Shown: piece by piece, positions 36,868-64,000 of the stretch
Layout: the number at the start of each line of letters is the position of its first letter
Position numbering within the stretch: the first letter of the stretch is position 1
From: Amoebidium appalachense
Taxonomy: Eukaryota > Ichthyosporea
Reading direction: 5' to 3'
Assembly: GCA_963693365.1 (NCBI GenBank)
Contig: CAVNZM010000012.1
Span: 4,216,001-4,280,000 of the forward strand
DNA length: 64,000 nt
Notes under the pieces: model-generated
What the model saw: only the letters and a program-made list of their open reading frames with translations
Database searches by the model: none
What the model was told of the DNA's origin: nothing
Translations under genes and position numbers: made by a program

Positions 36868-37929
36868 AAAAAAAAAAAGGGGAGGGGGGGGGGGGGGGGG
36901 GGGGTCCTCTCCCCAAGGCCCCCGACCATCTGCAGGCATTGTCACAAATTCTTGTAAAACGGAACAGGGTGCCGTCAGGAAGCATGTACACAGGTGCCGG
37001 TGTGAATATTTATACCAAAGGGCCAGGCTACGGAGGGGCAATTACTGTATGGATGCCGGCCGGGGCAGAACAATCCATGGCATGCTTTATTTGGATAGTG
37101 GCTACAAACGGAAACTGAGCTACAGTAAGGAACGTGATCATGAGCCCACTACACACACATACTCGAACAGGCTGTGCTACTGGGTTAATGCGATCATTGG
37201 AGTGGTTTTTATGGACTATTTGTCAATGAGGCTGCAGCTGGGGGAGGGGGGGCCGGGGGGGGGGGGGGGGGGGGGGATATCGATGGGGGGGGGGGGGGAG
37301 AGGAGGAGGGGGGGGGGGGCGGCTTTTATAGGGCACATCACGTGGTGGAGTATGTGCACAGGCAGACAGCACGTAAAAGTTAGGTTGCCGGGGTCAAATA
37401 AGGTGCGGCACTGGTGGCAGCGCGGGGCGGGGGAGAGGGGAGAGAAGGGAGGAAGGGATTGGATATTACGGTGGAAGGAACAGTGTGGGGAGCTGGTTGA
37501 AGAGAAAGGAGATTAATATTGCATGGCAGAAATCTTAGTTTCCAATATGAACGTAACAAAAATGATTGCAGACGCGGAATTCAGTTAAGCGCGAGTGCAC
37601 ATGCACCTGTAGTAGCCGCTTCCATGTGAAGCACGTTCTACTAATTATGCTTATCAACTTGGCCCCCCCCCCCCCCCCCCCTCCCCCCCCCCCCCCCCGG
37701 GCCCCCCCCAATAATCTTTGGTGGTAAGCCGCATACTATTGTTAGATGTTCTATGTAGTATTGTTTGATGTTCTATGTAGTGAGTGACACACGTAAGAAA
37801 CGTAACCGGTCGTCCAGTGGTGATGCCGTGCCACGGTGGGCTGGGTATGTTTGTGTGTGTTGCCACAGTGGTGTGTCTACCACCGTTCAGGCAAGTGTCC
37901 TAGCGTTGGGGTTTCGGTGTGTGTGCGCG

Positions 37930-37967
<38 letters not shown>

Positions 37968-39416
37968 CATGTGTGTGCGTGCGTGCGCGTGCGTTTGTGT
38001 GAGGAAGGGGAAGGGGGGAGGGGGAGGGGGGGGGGGGGGGGGGGGGGGCTCTTGCCCGGGGTTTGGGGTGAGATATGCCATGCGGTGGTTGTGGTGATGG
38101 TGGGGGGAGGGGGGGGGGGGGGGGGGGGGGAGGAGGATGAGGGGGGTGGGTGTATGTGCATAAACACGTAACGAGCAGGCATAGTTGCTTTGGCATGGGC
38201 AGCAGTCACAGTACAAACATTTTGCTGCACTAGGAAACTCTAGTCTTGCTGGGTTTTTAAGGTAGCCAGACAAACATTAATGTACACACAAACTCTTGGC
38301 CTCGATGGTCGCATGTCTATAGATATTTATGATAATGATATATATATGCACTCGATCTACGCTAAACGAATGAATACTTCACGAAGATCTCTCAATATAC
38401 TCCCCTCACCCCCCCCCCCCCCCCCCCCCCCCCCCAAAGCTGTTCTCCCTTGAACATGGCACTTGCACAGGCGATTCCACACACCGGCTCAATGTTTCCG
38501 TTGGTTGTCACACATCTTCGTACGCGTACAAACTCGGCATTCGCACACATGTGCACTCTGGGTTTGTGCACGCATACAAATGCAGAAACACGTCCCACCA
38601 AGCCACACACCACATACTCCAACGACACGCTAACACGTTTGAATATAAAAGACACTATGCCCAAAACGAAATCTTGAGAGCTCTCTAGGCCGTGCATGCG
38701 TATCCTAGATCTCTACACATAATATTAGCTGCCTCGCCCAACCTCGGGTCTCCATTGAAGCATGAACCTCTGCTAGGTCGTGACTGTGCCCACAGAAGCA
38801 CGTGATCAGTCCGTAGCCCTCCTGCTTGAAGTTTAGAGCCTCATTCAAACCTCTCTTCACTGAGTTTGAGCAACAGAGTGCTTGCCAAACATTTGAAGGC
38901 TGCTTTGAAGGCTGCGCAGCTGCCGGGGGTGTACAGGGGCGCCGGTGGCTGGCTGCCAGTGGCTGGCCGAACATTACCAAATTACGTAAAGCAAGCTTTA
39001 TTATAATTGGCCAACAAAAAAGCGCGCCTTTTTGGTCCAATCATCAGCCAGACTGGGAGATTCAAATCCATTCAAACTTGTTACGCCCAACCGTTAGGCA
39101 CAGCCAGTTTCACACAAGGCCTCCGAGTCCCGTTTCACAGGCAGCCGCGCGCTGGTCACAGCTGTGAGTTCGGGGCCGTTACGTTGTCCGCGGCATGTCA
39201 AAGTTATTCCGGTAAAACGATTGTAATTCGAGCACAACTTATAGTTAACTGATAAGAAAACACAGATATAACATAGTAAAAGAGCTTCAGTGTTAGTGAT
39301 CAGTGCGCATCGATTAAAAGGTAGGGGTAGGCAACCACTTGCCCCCCTTCTTCCGCACAGGTCGCTAGCTTGACCAACCACAGCGATTTCGGAGTGGCAA
39401 GGCCACCAACGAGAGG
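35360..39416. other. Gene-free stretch between the secreted protein gene and the kinesin gene
   Basis: 35360-36370 is unique sequence with several ATTGG/CCAAT words (35756, 35849, 35889). C/G runs at 36476-36504, 36824-36904, 37240-37320, 37663-37700, 38025-38050, 38100-38130, 38408-38437; (GT)n at 37920-37990. A minus-strand CTATAAAAG with CACGTG close by lies at 37322-37345 but no gene follows. 36530-37120 contains protein-like fragments (for example PSGSMYTGAGVNIYTKGPGY) in different frames either side of a C/A/G tract; no gene could be built. 39000-39050 has two CCAAT-type boxes and a GCGCGC core, the probable kinesin promoter area. Confidence 0.5.
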
Positions 39417-63524
<24,108 letters not shown>

Positions 63525-64000
63525 AGGGCACGTGGGGATATGGTTTTTGTGTGGGTGTGGGGTTTGTGGTTTGGTTTGTTTGGTGGTGGTGGTGGTGGTG
63601 GTGGGAGGGAGAGGGGGGGGGGGGGGGGGGGGAGCTGAAAACGGTAGAATTTGATGGCAAAGACACCCATCTGCCCTTCCGGCAAAGACACCCTTCAGCC
63701 TTTCAGCAACTTCATGAGGCCTATACTAATATGTACCTTCTACGAGAAGACACTTTCAGTTTTTCGTAATTTTCGACCCTTCGCAACCGATCAGAACCCC
63801 ATCAAACCTATATTTATTAGAAAGCTTATTTTTTTCTCTATCGAACGATACCATTTGTTCGTTAGCGACACGCAAACAGAAAAAGTTTTATTAGGATACA
63901 TGTATATTCCACGTGTTTCCGATTAAAGAACTCTTTTCACCAGATGACGATTGAGTTATAATTTTGAAATCAACGAATCATTGAATCGATTTGGTCTTGA
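63525..64000. other. 3' flank of the kinesin gene
   Basis: GGT repeat (63582-63603), a G run (63615-63632), and a direct repeat of GGCAAAGACACCC (about 63656 and 63680). The rest is AT-rich unique sequence, probably including the 3' untranslated region. No clear AATAAA was found before the window ends. Confidence 0.5.

Noticed and set aside
36413-37516. 367-residue plus-strand frame
   Set aside because: Runs through poly-G and poly-C/A tracts as Gly, Pro and Lys; only short fragments look protein-like.

Overview
The window looks like nuclear DNA of a single-celled eukaryote, probably an alga or other protist. Three things point that way: genes with many GT-AG introns, TATA and CCAAT elements upstream of several starts, and very heavy simple-repeat content (poly-C/poly-G runs, (CA)n/(GT)n, (CT)n/(GA)n). 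I cannot fix the lineage from sequence alone. There is no operon, CRISPR, rRNA or tRNA signal. The largest open frames are mostly artefacts of simple repeats (poly-His/Thr, poly-Cys/Val, poly-Pro, poly-Gly, poly-Leu/Ser), so genes were called from splice-phase-consistent exons and family motifs.

Layout. 1-1435 (minus): 3' part of an RGS-domain gene running off the left edge, with a broken frame. 1.9-6.7 kb: repeats only. 6788-8044 (minus): intronless protein of two PAS domains. 8.4-12.1 kb: repeats, no recognised gene. 12862-13599 (minus) and 14654-17626 (plus): two divergent genes for secreted proteins sharing a short cysteine-bounded domain I do not recognise; one has a Thr/Pro/Glu-rich stalk, the other 3.5 cysteine-rich repeats. 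20172-26681 (minus): five-exon gene for an 801-residue acyl-CoA-binding-domain / fatty acyl-CoA reductase / short-chain dehydrogenase fusion of bacterial type. 27-34 kb: repeats, an orphan promoter-like site, and a 476-bp foldback transposable element with long terminal inverted repeats and a near-perfect 9-bp target duplication. 34352-35071 (minus): secreted eight-cysteine protein of unknown function. 39.4-63.5 kb (plus): a 34-exon gene for a kinesin-12 (KIF15-like) motor of about 1,091 residues, whose introns are packed with microsatellites and copies of a small dispersed element.

The genes do not form one pathway. They cover signalling (RGS, PAS), cell surface or secretion (three secreted proteins), fatty alcohol/wax lipid synthesis (the reductase) and the mitotic spindle (kinesin). 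The most unusual signals are the acyl-CoA-binding/reductase fusion, the shared domain of the divergent secreted pair, the foldback element, and a sense-strand C-tract a few bases after the 5' splice site in most kinesin introns.
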